Source of the DNA: Pseudomonas sp. MM213
GTDB lineage: Bacteria > Pseudomonadota > Gammaproteobacteria > Pseudomonadales > Pseudomonadaceae
Length of the DNA: 64,000 nucleotides
Reading direction: 5' to 3'
Assembly (NCBI RefSeq): GCF_020423045.1
Contig: NZ_CP081943.1
Location: forward strand, 5,642,001-5,706,000
Positions 46,438 to 55,573 of the stretch are shown here, piece after piece. Below the pieces are notes generated by a model. That model was not told the DNA's origin. It did not search any database and was given only the letters and a program-made list of their open reading frames with translations. Position 1 is the stretch's first letter; each line of letters starts with the position of its first letter. The translations under genes were made by a program, and so were the position numbers.

Positions 46438-47739
46438 TCAGGGCATGAATGAGTAGATGATCGCAGACAGTGCAATCAGACCGATCAACACCACGAACAC
46501 GTTCGACGCCTGGCCCGAATACTGGCGCAAAGCCGGCACGCGACGGATGGCGTACATCGGCATCAGGAACAACAGGCACGCAATGATCGGCCCGCCGAGG
46601 GTTTCGATCATGCCGAGGATGCTCGGGTTGAAAGTGGCCACGGCCCAGCAGCTGAGGATCATGAACAGCGCAGTGATGCGGTTCAGCCAGCTCGCCGACA
46701 TCACCCGGCCACGGCCACGCAGGCTTTTCACGATCAGGCCCTGAAAGCCTTCGCTGGCGCCGATGTAATGGCCGAGGAAGGATTTGGTGATCGCCACCAG
46801 CGCAATCAGCGGCGCGGCGTAGGCAATGACCGGGGTCTGGAAGTGGTTGGCCAGGTACGACAGGATCGAGATGTTCTGTGCCTTCGCCGCGGCCAGATCA
46901 GCCGGGGACAGGGCCAGCACGCAGCTGAAACAGAAGAACATCACGGTCACCACCATCATCCCGTGGGCAATGGCGAGGATGCCGCTGCTCTTGCGCTCGG
47001 CTTGCTCGCCGTACCGCTGCTTCTGATCGACTGCGAAGGCGGAGATGATCGGCGAATGGTTGAACGAAAACACCATCACCGGGATCGCCAGCCACAGCGT
47101 TTTGAAGAACAGTGGCATCGGCATGCCTTCACCGGCGGTGGCGAAGAACGCACCGTTCCAGTTCGGAATCAGACTGATACCGAGCAGCAGCAACGCCGCG
47201 ACGAACGGGTAAACCAGCACGCTCATGCATTTGACGATGACGCCCTGGCCGCAGCGGACAATCGCCATCAAGCCAAGGATCAGCCCCAGCGACAGCACCG
47301 CCCGAGGTGGCGGGGCGATGTGCAACTGGTGCTCCATGAAACTGCTGAGGGTGTTGGTCAGCGCCACGCTGTACACCAGCAGAATCGGGAAAATCGCGAA
47401 AAAATACAGCAGCGTGATCAGCTTGCCGGCACCGATGCCGAAGTGTTCTTCCACCACTTCGGTGATGTCCCCGGAGCGTCCCGACAGCACGAAGCGAGTC
47501 AGGCCCCGGTGGGCGAAGAAGGTCATTGGAAACGCCAGCACCGCCAGGATCAGCAGCGGCCAGAAGCCACCCACGCCAGCGTTGATCGGCAGGAACAGCG
47601 TGCCGGCGCCAATCGCCGTGCCGTAGAGGCCCAGCATCCAGGTGGTGTCGTGTTTGCTCCAGCCCTTGTGGGCTGTTTCTGTATTGCGTGTCAGGTCTAC
47701 AGCAGGATTATCGGCAGCAGGTGTACGTACATCGGTCAT
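46438..47739 (-). CDS. sdaC: Serine/threonine permease (HAAAP family, SdaC-like)
   Basis: A 433-residue inner-membrane transporter with 11 or so hydrophobic spans of the hydroxy/aromatic amino-acid permease family. The core opening TTWMLGLYGTAIGAGTLFLPINAGVGGFWPL (about residues 32-62) and SFNHSPIISAFAVDQKQRYG (about 228-247) are typical of SdaC-like serine importers. It lies 63 bp after the serine deaminase gene and in the same direction, so uptake and breakdown of serine share one transcript. The small cytoplasmic N-terminus precedes the first span. Confidence 0.9.
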   Translation of the reverse strand: MTDVRTPAADNPAVDLTRNTETAHKGWSKHDTTWMLGLYGTAIGAGTLFLPINAGVGGFWPLLILAVLAFPMTFFAHRGLTRFVLSGRSGDITEVVEEHFGIGAGKLITLLYFFAIFPILLVYSVALTNTLSSFMEHQLHIAPPPRAVLSLGLILGLMAIVRCGQGVIVKCMSVLVYPFVAALLLLGISLIPNWNGAFFATAGEGMPMPLFFKTLWLAIPVMVFSFNHSPIISAFAVDQKQRYGEQAERKSSGILAIAHGMMVVTVMFFCFSCVLALSPADLAAAKAQNISILSYLANHFQTPVIAYAAPLIALVAITKSFLGHYIGASEGFQGLIVKSLRGRGRVMSASWLNRITALFMILSCWAVATFNPSILGMIETLGGPIIACLLFLMPMYAIRRVPALRQYSGQASNVFVVLIGLIALSAIIYSFMP

Positions 47740-47802
47740 CGTTATTGGCCTCGTTATTATTCTTGCTCGGGCTCACGTGTTGCGGACGGTCGGGAATGCT
47801 CC

Positions 47803-49179
47803 TCAGCACTCCACCCAGCTGACAGCCAGGCCGCCCCGTGAAGTCTCTTTGTATTTGTCGTGCATGTCGGCGCCGGTATCGCGCATGGTGCGGATCACCC
47901 GGTCCAGGGAAATGAAGTGTTTGCCGTCGCCGCGCAGGGCCATTTGCGTGGCGTTGATCGCCTTCACGGCCGCGATGGCGTTGCGCTCGATACACGGCAC
48001 TTGCACCAGGCCGCCGACCGGGTCGCAGGTCAGGCCCAGGTTGTGTTCCAGGCCGATTTCGGCGGCGTTTTCCAGTTGCTCGGGCGTGGCGCCCAGTACG
48101 TCGGCCAGACCGGCGGCAGCCATGGCGCACGCCGAACCGACTTCGCCCTGGCAGCCGACTTCGGCGCCGGAGATCGAGGCGTTTTTCTTACAGAGAATGC
48201 CTACGGCCGCGGCGCCCAAAAAGAACGCAACGACGTCATCGTCCGACGCGTCCGGGTTGAATTTCATGTAGTAGTGCAGGACGGCGGGAATGATCCCGGC
48301 CGCGCCGTTGGTAGGCGCGGTGACCATCCGTCCGCCGGCGGCGTTTTCTTCGTTCACGGCGAGGGCAAACAGGTTCACCCATTCCATCGCAGACAGTGTC
48401 GAAGTGATGACATTCGGCTTGCCGATTTCCAACAGGCTGCGGTGCAATTTCGCTGCGCGGCGCGGAACATTCAGACCGCCGGGCAGGATGCCTTCGTGGC
48501 GTAAACCCTGCTCGACGCACTCGCGCATCACCGACCAGATGTGCAGCAAGCCCTGACGGATTTCGGCTTCGCTGCGCCAGGCCCGTTCGTTGGCCATCAT
48601 CAACTCGGAAACCCGCAGGCCATGCTGATTGCAGAGCTTGAGCAATTCGGCGGCGCTGGAAAAATCATACGGCAGCACCACGTCGCTGGTCGGCGCGATG
48701 CCGGACTCGGCTTCGGCGGCTTCGATGATGAAACCGCCGCCGATCGAGTAGTACGTTTGCTCCGACAGCTCACCGGTGTCGCCGAAAGCTGTCAGCGACA
48801 TGGCGTTGGGGTGGTAGGGCAGGCTCTCGTCGAGCAGCAGGAGATCGCGTTGCCAGTTGAAGGCGATGGTGGTTTTACCGGCCAGACTCAGTTCGCCGGT
48901 ATCGAGCAGTGTTTTGATGCGGCTGTCGATGCTGGTCGGGTCGATGCTGTCTGGCCATTCGCCCATCAGGCCCATGACGCAGGCACGGTCGGTGGCGTGG
49001 CCGACGCCGGTGGCGGAAAGGGAGCCGTACAGGCGGATTTCCACTCGGCGTACGGCGTCCAGCAAATGCTGGTCAATCAGTGCCTGGGCAAAGGTCGCGG
49101 CGGCGCGCATCGGGCCGACGGTGTGAGAACTGGACGGACCGATGCCGACTTTGAAAAGATCAAAAACACTGATAGCCAT
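47803..49179 (-). CDS. sdaA: L-serine ammonia-lyase (iron-sulfur, single-chain)
   Basis: A 458-residue L-serine deaminase that turns serine into pyruvate and ammonia with a [4Fe-4S] cluster. The beta domain opens [24 protein letters not shown]; the catalytic alpha domain has cluster cysteines in [19 protein letters not shown] and [18 protein letters not shown], plus [17 protein letters not shown]. Length fits the fused single-chain form. ATG 49179 was chosen over a longer frame because it starts [12 protein letters not shown] as homologues do. Forms an operon with sdaC and is divergent from a LysR regulator. Confidence 0.95.
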   Translation of the reverse strand: MAISVFDLFKVGIGPSSSHTVGPMRAAATFAQALIDQHLLDAVRRVEIRLYGSLSATGVGHATDRACVMGLMGEWPDSIDPTSIDSRIKTLLDTGELSLAGKTTIAFNWQRDLLLLDESLPYHPNAMSLTAFGDTGELSEQTYYSIGGGFIIEAAEAESGIAPTSDVVLPYDFSSAAELLKLCNQHGLRVSELMMANERAWRSEAEIRQGLLHIWSVMRECVEQGLRHEGILPGGLNVPRRAAKLHRSLLEIGKPNVITSTLSAMEWVNLFALAVNEENAAGGRMVTAPTNGAAGIIPAVLHYYMKFNPDASDDDVVAFFLGAAAVGILCKKNASISGAEVGCQGEVGSACAMAAAGLADVLGATPEQLENAAEIGLEHNLGLTCDPVGGLVQVPCIERNAIAAVKAINATQMALRGDGKHFISLDRVIRTMRDTGADMHDKYKETSRGGLAVSWVEC

Positions 49180-49314
49180 GCTAAAGCCTATACAAGCAAT
49201 GGAAGAGAAATCGCTGCCATTTTTGTAGGACAAGCGCAATGTCGGCGATACTGCCTACCTCGGTCCTACGTGACCAACGAAACTTCCTAAGACAGCCTTT
49301 AGCAGGACTAAACA

Positions 49315-50262
49315 ATGAGTCGCCAATTGCACGCCCAGACTTACGTCTGGCTGCACGTGTTTTCCTGTGCCGCACGGCACTTGTCCTTCACCCGTTGCGC
49401 CGAAGAACTGCACATCACGCCGGGGGCGGTCAGTCAGCAAATCCGACAACTGGAAGAACGGCTGGGGTTTCGACTGTTCCACCGGCGTGCCCGGGGCGTG
49501 GAGTTGAGCGCGCAAGGCCAGCGACTGGCCATTACGGTCAACGAGGCTTACGGCAGCATCGACGCGGAATTGCGACGACTGGACGCGGGAATGATCAGCG
49601 GGATTTTGCGGGTACGGTCGATTCCATCGTTCCTGAGCAAATGGCTGACCCCGCGTCTGCCGCGCTTGCAGCAGCGTTTTCCGGACATTCAGTTACGCCT
49701 GGTGGCCGAGGACAGCAGCGTGCCGTTGCACGAGGGCGACTTTGACCTGGCCATCGACCTGAACGATGGCAGCTACCCTGGCTTGTTATCCACAACCTTG
49801 CTCGACGAACAGATCTTCCCGGTGTGCGCGCCGAGCCTGTTGCGCGGACGGCCGCCGTTGCATGGCCCGGCAGACCTGTCGCACTTTCCGCTGTTGCACG
49901 ACATTACGGCCTGGCGCGGCAGTTACGAGTACGCGGAGTGGGAGTTCTATCTCAACGCCATCGGCTTCGAAGGCGCGGACGTGCGGCGCGGGCACACGTT
50001 CAATCGCAATCACCTGACCATCGAAGCGGCGATTGCCGGCATGGGCGTGGCGATTGCGCGGCGAACGTTGTTGAACGATGAGCTGGAGCGCGGGACGTTG
50101 ATTGTGCCGTTCGGGTTGGCGGTGCCCAATCACAAACGTTACGTGCTGCTGTATGCGCCGGGGGCGCTGAGCCATCCGGGCGTGCGCGCTGTGCATGACT
50201 GGCTGGTAGAGGAGGCAGGAGTTTTTCGCAGCCTGCACCCACTGGCGGAGCGGCAGATGTGA
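49315..50262 (+). CDS. LysR-type regulator divergent from sdaA-sdaC
   Basis: A 315-residue LysR activator. The HTH is VFSCAARHLSFTRCAEELHITPGAVSQQIRQLEERLGFRLF (about residues 15-55) and the rest is the effector domain. DsdC/GcvA-like features fit a serine- or glycine-related inducer. Because it is divergent from the serine deaminase and permease genes across only 135 bp, it is probably their regulator. The exact inducer is unknown. Confidence 0.86.
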   Translation: MSRQLHAQTYVWLHVFSCAARHLSFTRCAEELHITPGAVSQQIRQLEERLGFRLFHRRARGVELSAQGQRLAITVNEAYGSIDAELRRLDAGMISGILRVRSIPSFLSKWLTPRLPRLQQRFPDIQLRLVAEDSSVPLHEGDFDLAIDLNDGSYPGLLSTTLLDEQIFPVCAPSLLRGRPPLHGPADLSHFPLLHDITAWRGSYEYAEWEFYLNAIGFEGADVRRGHTFNRNHLTIEAAIAGMGVAIARRTLLNDELERGTLIVPFGLAVPNHKRYVLLYAPGALSHPGVRAVHDWLVEEAGVFRSLHPLAERQM

Positions 50263-50475
50263 GTAATTATGACAAAGAAGTGAAGCGACCCAACTCCCGA
50301 CCTTAACAGCGCTTTTGCTCCTTGTCCGGCTTTTTTTGCGTATGAAAATTTATCTTTTTTCAGGGGTTGAATTGTTCGGCGTACAGACCGATTGTGTAAC
50401 CAAGAGGTCACGGTGATGACGCCCAAGGGCCAGCCGAGGGGCCTCTCGCGAGCTAGCTGAAATAAGGGATGAACT

Positions 50476-50883
50476 ATGCAAATCCAAGTCAACAGCGATA
50501 ACCATATTCAAAGCAGCATCCGACTGGAGGAGTGGGTACGTACTACCATTGAGAGCACGCTCGAACGTTATGAAGAGGACCTGACACGCGTCGAGGTCCA
50601 TCTGCGGGACGAGAACGGCGACAAGCCCGGTCCCCATGATTTGCGCTGCCAGCTGGAAGCGCGGCCAAAAGGCCACCAACCGATTTCTGTCACCCATAAA
50701 GCCGAAAACCTGGAACTGGCGATCGACGGTGCGGCTGAAAAACTCGAACATGCACTGGAACATCTGTTTGGCAAACTGCGGGGCAAACCACGTGCCGCTG
50801 TGGTGCCGTTCGAGAGGCGTGCAGCCGATGCGCTGCTGGAAGACGAGTTTCTCGAGAACGAACAGGCTGCACAAAACGGCTGA
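50476..50883 (+). CDS. HPF/RaiA-like ribosome-associated protein
   Basis: A 135-residue protein with the S30AE/HPF alpha-beta fold (MQIQVNSDNHIQSSIRLEEWVRTTIESTLERYEEDLTRVEVHLRDE), which binds the decoding channel of idle ribosomes. It carries a C-terminal extension (FERRAADALLEDEFLENEQA) with no long-form dimerisation domain, so it resembles the stand-alone HPF-like group. It is encoded apart from rpoN. A terminator follows 22 bp after the stop. Confidence 0.82.
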   Translation: MQIQVNSDNHIQSSIRLEEWVRTTIESTLERYEEDLTRVEVHLRDENGDKPGPHDLRCQLEARPKGHQPISVTHKAENLELAIDGAAEKLEHALEHLFGKLRGKPRAAVVPFERRAADALLEDEFLENEQAAQNG

Positions 50884-50905
50884 CGCCTGATTTAACGTCC
50901 CAACG

Positions 50906-50940
50906 AAAAACGGGCCTGCATTGCAGGCCCGTTGTTGTTT
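50906..50940 (+). terminator. Intrinsic terminator after the HPF-like gene
   Basis: The stem ACGGGCCTGCA / TGCAGGCCCGT with almost no loop ends in a T-rich stretch (TGTTGTTT). Confidence 0.85.
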
Positions 50941-50969
50941 GTGCCGATTATCGCAGCGCCGCGATTCCT

Positions 50970-51061
50970 TGTAGGAGCGTGGCTTGCCCGCGAAGGCGGT
51001 GTGTCAGTTACATAGATTTCTGCCGAAATAGTGCTTTCGCGGGCAAGCCTCGCTCCTACAG
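50970..51061. repeat. REP-type inverted repeat pair
   Basis: Inverted arms TGTAGGAGCGTGGCTTGCCCGCGAA and TTCGCGGGCAAGCCTCGCTCCTACA stand between the HPF-like gene and the 3' end of the first siderophore receptor gene (convergent). Confidence 0.85.
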
Positions 51062-51094
51062 GGGTGAATTGCAGCGAGGCTGTTCAGTTTCAGA

Positions 51095-53428
51095 TCAGAA
51101 CGCCACCGACGTCTGCACATACACCGTCCGCGGTTCCCCGACGTACTTGCCCTTGTTGTTGTCATCGAACGAGCGTGTGAAGTACTGGTGGTTGAAGATG
51201 TTTTTCACCCCCACCGCCACATTCAAATCCGACAACTTCGGCCCGAAGTCATACGCCGCGCGGCTGCTGAACAGCATGTAGCCAGGAATCGTGCCCGTGC
51301 TGCCGTCGGCACTTTCTTTCGACGTATTGGCGTTGTCGGCAAACTGGTCGCTCTGATAGCTGCTGTCCAGGTTCAACTTCCACGCACCTTCGGTGTAACC
51401 GACGCCCACGGTGCCCTTGTGCTTCGAGGAGAACGGCACACGATTGCCCTTGTTCGGCCCGTCTTCGCGGATGGTCGCGTCCACATAGGCGTACGTGGCG
51501 TAGACATCGAAACCGGCCAGTGCCGGGCTCACATCATCGAGTGCGTAGTGGACGCTGGTTTCGATGCCCTGATGGCGAGTCTCGCCCCGGGCGATCACCG
51601 AATCGTTGGTCTGATTACTTTCGTACTGATTGTCGAAGTTGATCAGGAACGCGCCGATTTCCGCGCGTAACGCACCGTTGTCGTAGCGGGTGCCCAGTTC
51701 CCAGGTGCGCGCCTTTTCCGGTTTGACTTCGCCGCTGGTCACGCGGTTTGGCATCTGGCTGTATTGCACGCTGCCGAACGAGCCTTCGGTGTTGGCGTAG
51801 AGGTTCCAGCTGTCGGTCAGGTGATAGAGCACGTTCAGCGCGGGCAGGGCGGTGTTGTAGTCGCCCTTGTACTTCTCGTTCGTCAGGTTGTTGGTCTGTT
51901 GCGATTCGATCATTTCGTAGCGGATGCCCGGCGTCACTGTCCATTTGCCGATGTCGATCCGGTCATCGACGAAGAACGCGTTGGCCTCGGTGCCGCCACG
52001 GGTATCGCGGTCGTTGCGGCTGTTGGTGGTCGGATACTCGTTACTGGCAATCGGCGTGCGATAGCGCAGTTCGTGGCCAGCTTCGTTGATGTAGCGATAG
52101 CCGACACCGACTTCATGGCTGGTCGGGCCAACATCAAAGCCTTGGGCGAAGCGGGTTTCCAGACCACGTACCCAGTACTCGCGCGGTGACAGCGACAGGA
52201 ACGTGCCCTGATCCAGATAGCCGCTGCGCAGGGTTTTGGTGAAGAAGGTGTTAGCGGTGAATTCGCGGCGATCTTCCTGATAGCGATAGCCGAAATTGAA
52301 CATCGTCCGGCGGCCCCAGAACTGATCTTTCGGGCGGGTCGACTGGTACGGATCGGCATCATAATCGGCGACGTTCAGGCCACCGGGCATGTCGGCCTTG
52401 CCTTCGTAATACTGGGCCATGGCGTTGAAGCTGTTGGCGTCGTCGAGCTGGTATTTGCCTTTGAGAATCAGGTCATCGATCTCGGTGTCGCTGTGTTCAC
52501 GCCAGTCGCCACCGCGTGTGCCGGAATACAACAACGCGCCGCCCAGGCCATTGTCGCCAGTGCCGCCGGCCAGCAGGTTGCCGGTGGTCTTGAAACCGTC
52601 GTGGCTGGAGGAGGGGCTGGTTTCGGTCTGGAAACCGCCTTTCACCGTAGGCTCGTCGGGAATCGCGCGGGTCACGAAATTGACCACGCCGCCGACGTTT
52701 TGCGGGCCGTAACGCACCGCGCCGCCGCCGCGCACCACGTCGACCGCGTCCATGTTGCCCATGCTGATCGGCGCGAACGACAACTGTGGCTGACCGTAAG
52801 GCGCGAAGGGCACCGGGATGCCATCCATCAACACCGTCGAGCGCGATGCCAGGCGCGGATTGAGACCACGAATGCCGAAGTTCAGCGCCATGTCGTGGCT
52901 GCCAGTGCCGTTGTTGTCCGGCGCGTTGACCCCGGGGATGCGGTTGAGCACGTCCCTGGCCTGGGTTGCGCCCTGGCGTTCGAACTCCTCGCGACGGATC
53001 ACGTCACGCGCGCCGGGATGCTCGAAGACGTTGATTTGCTGCGCATCGCCGAGCCAGTCGCCGACCACTTTCGATGTGTCCAGCTCCAGCGCAGCATTGC
53101 CCACCGGTTGCAGGCTGAACGCGTTGTTGCCTTCGGCGCGGGCTTGCAGGCCGGTGCCTTCGAGCAAGGCGTTCAAGCCCTGTTCGGCGGTGTAGTTGCC
53201 CTCCAGGCCACGACTCTGCACACCGCTGGTGACTTGCGAACCAAACGAAATCAACACGCCGGCTTCACGGCCGAACTGGTTGAGGGCGTTTTCCAACGAC
53301 GATGGCGCGATGTGGTACGGCTTGGCATCGTCTGCGTGGACGAGTGGCAACGCGCCGAAGCTCAGGCTGGCGCCCAGCAAGAGTTGGCGCAAGGTGCGGG
53401 CCAGCGGGGTGAGGCGGGTGGGGTGCAT
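51095..53428 (-). CDS. TonB-dependent siderophore receptor with signalling domain (FecA type)
   Basis: A 777-residue outer-membrane receptor. A signal peptide (about 1-32) is followed by a secretin/TonB short N-terminal (STN) signalling domain (about 40-92: HIAPSSLENALNQFGREAGVLISFGSQV...GTGLQARAEGNNAFSLQPV), a plug domain with VDVVRGGGAVRYGPQNVGGVVNFVTR, and a 22-strand-type barrel ending in VYVQTSVAF. With the neighbouring fecR and fecI genes this is a cell-surface-signalling system: the STN passes ferri-siderophore binding to FecR, then to FecI. FecA-like means iron citrate is the best guess; the ligand is not proved. ATG 53428 replaces a much longer unconvincing frame. Confidence 0.9.
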   Translation of the reverse strand: MHPTRLTPLARTLRQLLLGASLSFGALPLVHADDAKPYHIAPSSLENALNQFGREAGVLISFGSQVTSGVQSRGLEGNYTAEQGLNALLEGTGLQARAEGNNAFSLQPVGNAALELDTSKVVGDWLGDAQQINVFEHPGARDVIRREEFERQGATQARDVLNRIPGVNAPDNNGTGSHDMALNFGIRGLNPRLASRSTVLMDGIPVPFAPYGQPQLSFAPISMGNMDAVDVVRGGGAVRYGPQNVGGVVNFVTRAIPDEPTVKGGFQTETSPSSSHDGFKTTGNLLAGGTGDNGLGGALLYSGTRGGDWREHSDTEIDDLILKGKYQLDDANSFNAMAQYYEGKADMPGGLNVADYDADPYQSTRPKDQFWGRRTMFNFGYRYQEDRREFTANTFFTKTLRSGYLDQGTFLSLSPREYWVRGLETRFAQGFDVGPTSHEVGVGYRYINEAGHELRYRTPIASNEYPTTNSRNDRDTRGGTEANAFFVDDRIDIGKWTVTPGIRYEMIESQQTNNLTNEKYKGDYNTALPALNVLYHLTDSWNLYANTEGSFGSVQYSQMPNRVTSGEVKPEKARTWELGTRYDNGALRAEIGAFLINFDNQYESNQTNDSVIARGETRHQGIETSVHYALDDVSPALAGFDVYATYAYVDATIREDGPNKGNRVPFSSKHKGTVGVGYTEGAWKLNLDSSYQSDQFADNANTSKESADGSTGTIPGYMLFSSRAAYDFGPKLSDLNVAVGVKNIFNHQYFTRSFDDNNKGKYVGEPRTVYVQTSVAF

Positions 53429-53575
53429 GGAGGACGATCCTGAGAAGGTGGAATCAAGGTGGCTTTCCTTCTCTGTCACGCCAGATCTGAAAAACGGCTC
53501 ACAGTTGTGTGAATATTTTTGGGGGCTCTCGCAAGCAACCCCGCTGCCACAGGATTTTTGAACAAACACCGTAAC

Positions 53576-53669
53576 TGTAGGAGCCTGGCTTGCCGGCGAA
53601 GGCGGTGTATCAGACAGACCGCGGCGTGCCGATCGTCGGAACGCCGCCCGCAGCAAGCCGGCTCCTACA
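53576..53669. repeat. REP-type inverted repeat pair
   Basis: REP arms (TGTAGGAGCCTGGCTTGCCGGCGAAGGC and GCAGCAAGCCGGCTCCTACA) lie between fecR and the receptor start, just after the fecR stop codon. They may separate fecIR from the receptor transcript. Confidence 0.8.
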
Positions 53670-53673
53670 AGAG

Positions 53674-54612
53674 TCAGGCGCGCGACTCGACCGTTACCCA
53701 ATACCGCGTAAAGCGCTTCACCTTCACCGGCAAACTGATTTCCAGCAGATCGAGAATCCGCTCGCTGTCGTCCAGTGGATAAGTCCCGGATATCAACAAG
53801 TCCGCAACTTTCGCATCGCAGTTCAACTGCCCGCGACGATAGCGGCCAAGTTCCTCAAGGAAATCCCCGAGGCGCATGTGCGCAGCCACCAGCATGCCGT
53901 CGGCCCAGGCGCCGCTGTTGGCGTCCAGAGGCACAGGGTTGCCGATTCCGCGAGCATCAAAACTCAACTGCCGAGCGCTTTGCAGCATCCGTGGTGAACC
54001 ACCATCAGGCGTCAATTCAACATGACCTTCAAACACCGCGACCTGGGTGCGATCCGCAAACTGCCGAACGTTCAGGCGCGCCCCTTCGGTTTTCAACAAG
54101 CCTTGTGCCGTGCGCACTTGGAACGCTTTGGACGCCGTCAGCAGCATCTCGCCTTCAAGCAAACGGATCAGCCGTTGCTGACCCTCGACCTGCACATCCG
54201 CCGAACTCGCGGTGTTGAGTTGCAATTGGCTGCCGTCTGCGAGCGCGATCTTGCGCCGCTGGCCAATGGGGCTGCGGTAGTCGGCCAGCAACGGTGGTAG
54301 CAGGTTGTGCTCGCGCATGCCCCAGGTGACGGCCGAACCGGCACCAAGAATCAGCAACAACTTCAGCGCCTGACGCCGGCTGCTGGACGTCGGTGCGTTC
54401 AGGGCCGCATGCGCCAGCGGCGAAGACAACCCGCGCAGGCGCTGGTTGACCCGCTGAATATGCTCCCACGCCCGTTGATGCTCGCTGTGCGCATCGAGCC
54501 ATTGTTGCCAGGCGTTTTGCTGGCGCGGGCTCAACGGCCCTTGCTGCATTTTCATCAACCACTGCACCGCCTGCTCGGCGACTTGCGGTGAAAAATCCGG
54601 GGTGCCGTTCAT
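53674..54612 (-). CDS. FecR-family anti-sigma / sigma-regulator (first system)
   Basis: A 312-residue inner-membrane protein. The cytoplasmic N-terminus (about residues 1-85, with WLMKMQQGPLSPRQQNAWQQWLDAH) binds FecI; one membrane span (about 86-104) leads to the periplasmic FecR domain (RKIALADGSQLQLNTASSADV...). It relays the signal from the receptor STN domain. Its start overlaps the stop of the sigma gene (ATGA), so fecI and fecR are co-translated. Confidence 0.92.
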   Translation of the reverse strand: MNGTPDFSPQVAEQAVQWLMKMQQGPLSPRQQNAWQQWLDAHSEHQRAWEHIQRVNQRLRGLSSPLAHAALNAPTSSSRRQALKLLLILGAGSAVTWGMREHNLLPPLLADYRSPIGQRRKIALADGSQLQLNTASSADVQVEGQQRLIRLLEGEMLLTASKAFQVRTAQGLLKTEGARLNVRQFADRTQVAVFEGHVELTPDGGSPRMLQSARQLSFDARGIGNPVPLDANSGAWADGMLVAAHMRLGDFLEELGRYRRGQLNCDAKVADLLISGTYPLDDSERILDLLEISLPVKVKRFTRYWVTVESRA

Positions 54613-55097
54613 AGGGCGAAGTAGCAGCGCATCGCCGCTTTATTCAAGTGCCGCTTGACCGTGGCGATGGAAATCCCCAGCTCGGCGGCGATCTGTGGAT
54701 ACGTCAGGCCATCGACCTGGGCCAATAGAAATGCGCGCTTGACCAGGCGCGGCAAACCGTCGAGCAACTGGTCCAGTTCCATCAGGGTTTGCAGGATGAT
54801 CGCCCGTTCCTCTTCCGACGGCGCGACCCTTTCCGGCATCTGCGCCAGGGCGTCGAGGTAGGCGCGCTCCAGATCCTGACGGCGGTAATGATTGAACAGC
54901 ACGCGTTTGGCGAGGGTGGTGAGGAACGCTCGTGGCTCGATGATCTGCGGCGTGTCTCGCGCGGTCAGCACCCGCATGAACGTGTCCTGGGCCAGATCTG
55001 CCGCGCTGTCCGGGCAGCCGAGCTTGCGCCGCAACCAACCGGTGAGCCAGTTGTGATGGGCGTGATAGAGGACTTCGACGGTGTGGGCTGGCTGCAA
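54609..55097 (-). CDS. FecI-family ECF sigma factor (first system)
   Basis: A 162-residue extracytoplasmic-function sigma factor. Region 2 reads LAQDTFMRVLTARDTPQIIEPRAFLTTLAKRVLFNHYRRQDLERAYLDAL and region 4 is RLVKRAFLLAQVDGLTYPQIAAELGISIATVKRHLNKA (about residues 118-155). It should direct transcription of the adjacent receptor gene. Fur control is likely: a Fur-box-like site (55204-55218) and a GAACAA-GAA-TTGTTC palindrome (55130-55144) lie in the divergent region upstream. Confidence 0.92.
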   Translation of the reverse strand: MQPAHTVEVLYHAHHNWLTGWLRRKLGCPDSAADLAQDTFMRVLTARDTPQIIEPRAFLTTLAKRVLFNHYRRQDLERAYLDALAQMPERVAPSEEERAIILQTLMELDQLLDGLPRLVKRAFLLAQVDGLTYPQIAAELGISIATVKRHLNKAAMRCYFAL

Positions 55098-55129
55098 CGG
55101 TAACTCCGAGCGCGGTTTAATGCGTTAGA

Positions 55130-55144
55130 GAACAAGAATTGTTC
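55130..55144. promoter_or_regulatory. 6-3-6 palindrome upstream of fecI
   Basis: GAACAA-GAA-TTGTTC is a perfect palindrome about 33 bp upstream of the fecI start. It may be part of the Fur/iron control of the sigma gene, but it fits the Fur consensus less well than 55204-55218. Confidence 0.35.
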
Positions 55145-55203
55145 GCATTGTAGAGGCGCGAACCCGCTCCGGCAATCGGCGCTGATCGTATCTCTTTTGC
55201 GTA

Positions 55204-55218
55204 TGAGAATATTTATCA
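55204..55218. promoter_or_regulatory. Fur box-like site between the two iron operons
   Basis: TGAGAAT-A-TTTATCA matches the 7-1-7 Fur motif TGATAAT-n-ATTATCA at 12 of 14 positions. It sits in the 182-bp region that separates the leftward fecI operon from the rightward DUF3649-PepSY operon, so Fur-iron could repress both. Confidence 0.75.
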
Positions 55219-55279
55219 TTAATATCGCCGCCCTGGCCTCGTGATTTTCCCCAGGCCTCACCGGTTTCAAGGTCGAAAC

Positions 55280-55573
55280 ATGAAAGTAATCCCCGTGTCC
55301 TATCGATTGGCCGTCACCTCCCGGGTGCTGGCCGCCGTGCTGGGTGGCTACATCGTTGCGGCGCTGGCCAGTGTCAGCCTGACGCTGTGGGTGCCCATGG
55401 CCCGCGCCGACGCCGTGGTGACCGGGATGATGACTTCGTTTCTGGCCTACCTCGGCGCAGTGATCTGGTGCTTCGCCTGCCGCAGCGCATGGCGGGCCTG
55501 GCTCGGGTTGATCGTGCCAAGCCTGGTGCTGGCGGCGATTTCGGGCCTCGCGTACTGGATGGGCCGCACATGA
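55280..55573 (+). CDS. DUF3649 small membrane protein
   Basis: A 97-residue protein with three hydrophobic spans (about residues 14-36, 44-65, 70-92). DUF3649 proteins accompany PepSY and DUF3325 proteins in siderophore-uptake loci. ATG 55280 starts MKVIPVSYRLAVTSRVLAAV. Its stop overlaps the PepSY start by four bases. Its role is unknown; a part in an inner-membrane iron-release complex is inferred from the neighbours. Confidence 0.83.
   Translation: MKVIPVSYRLAVTSRVLAAVLGGYIVAALASVSLTLWVPMARADAVVTGMMTSFLAYLGAVIWCFACRSAWRAWLGLIVPSLVLAAISGLAYWMGRT

Noticed and set aside
53429..53701. N-terminal extension of the first siderophore receptor reading through the REP pair
   Set aside because: The extension has no signal peptide and runs through REP sequence; the true signal peptide starts at 53428.
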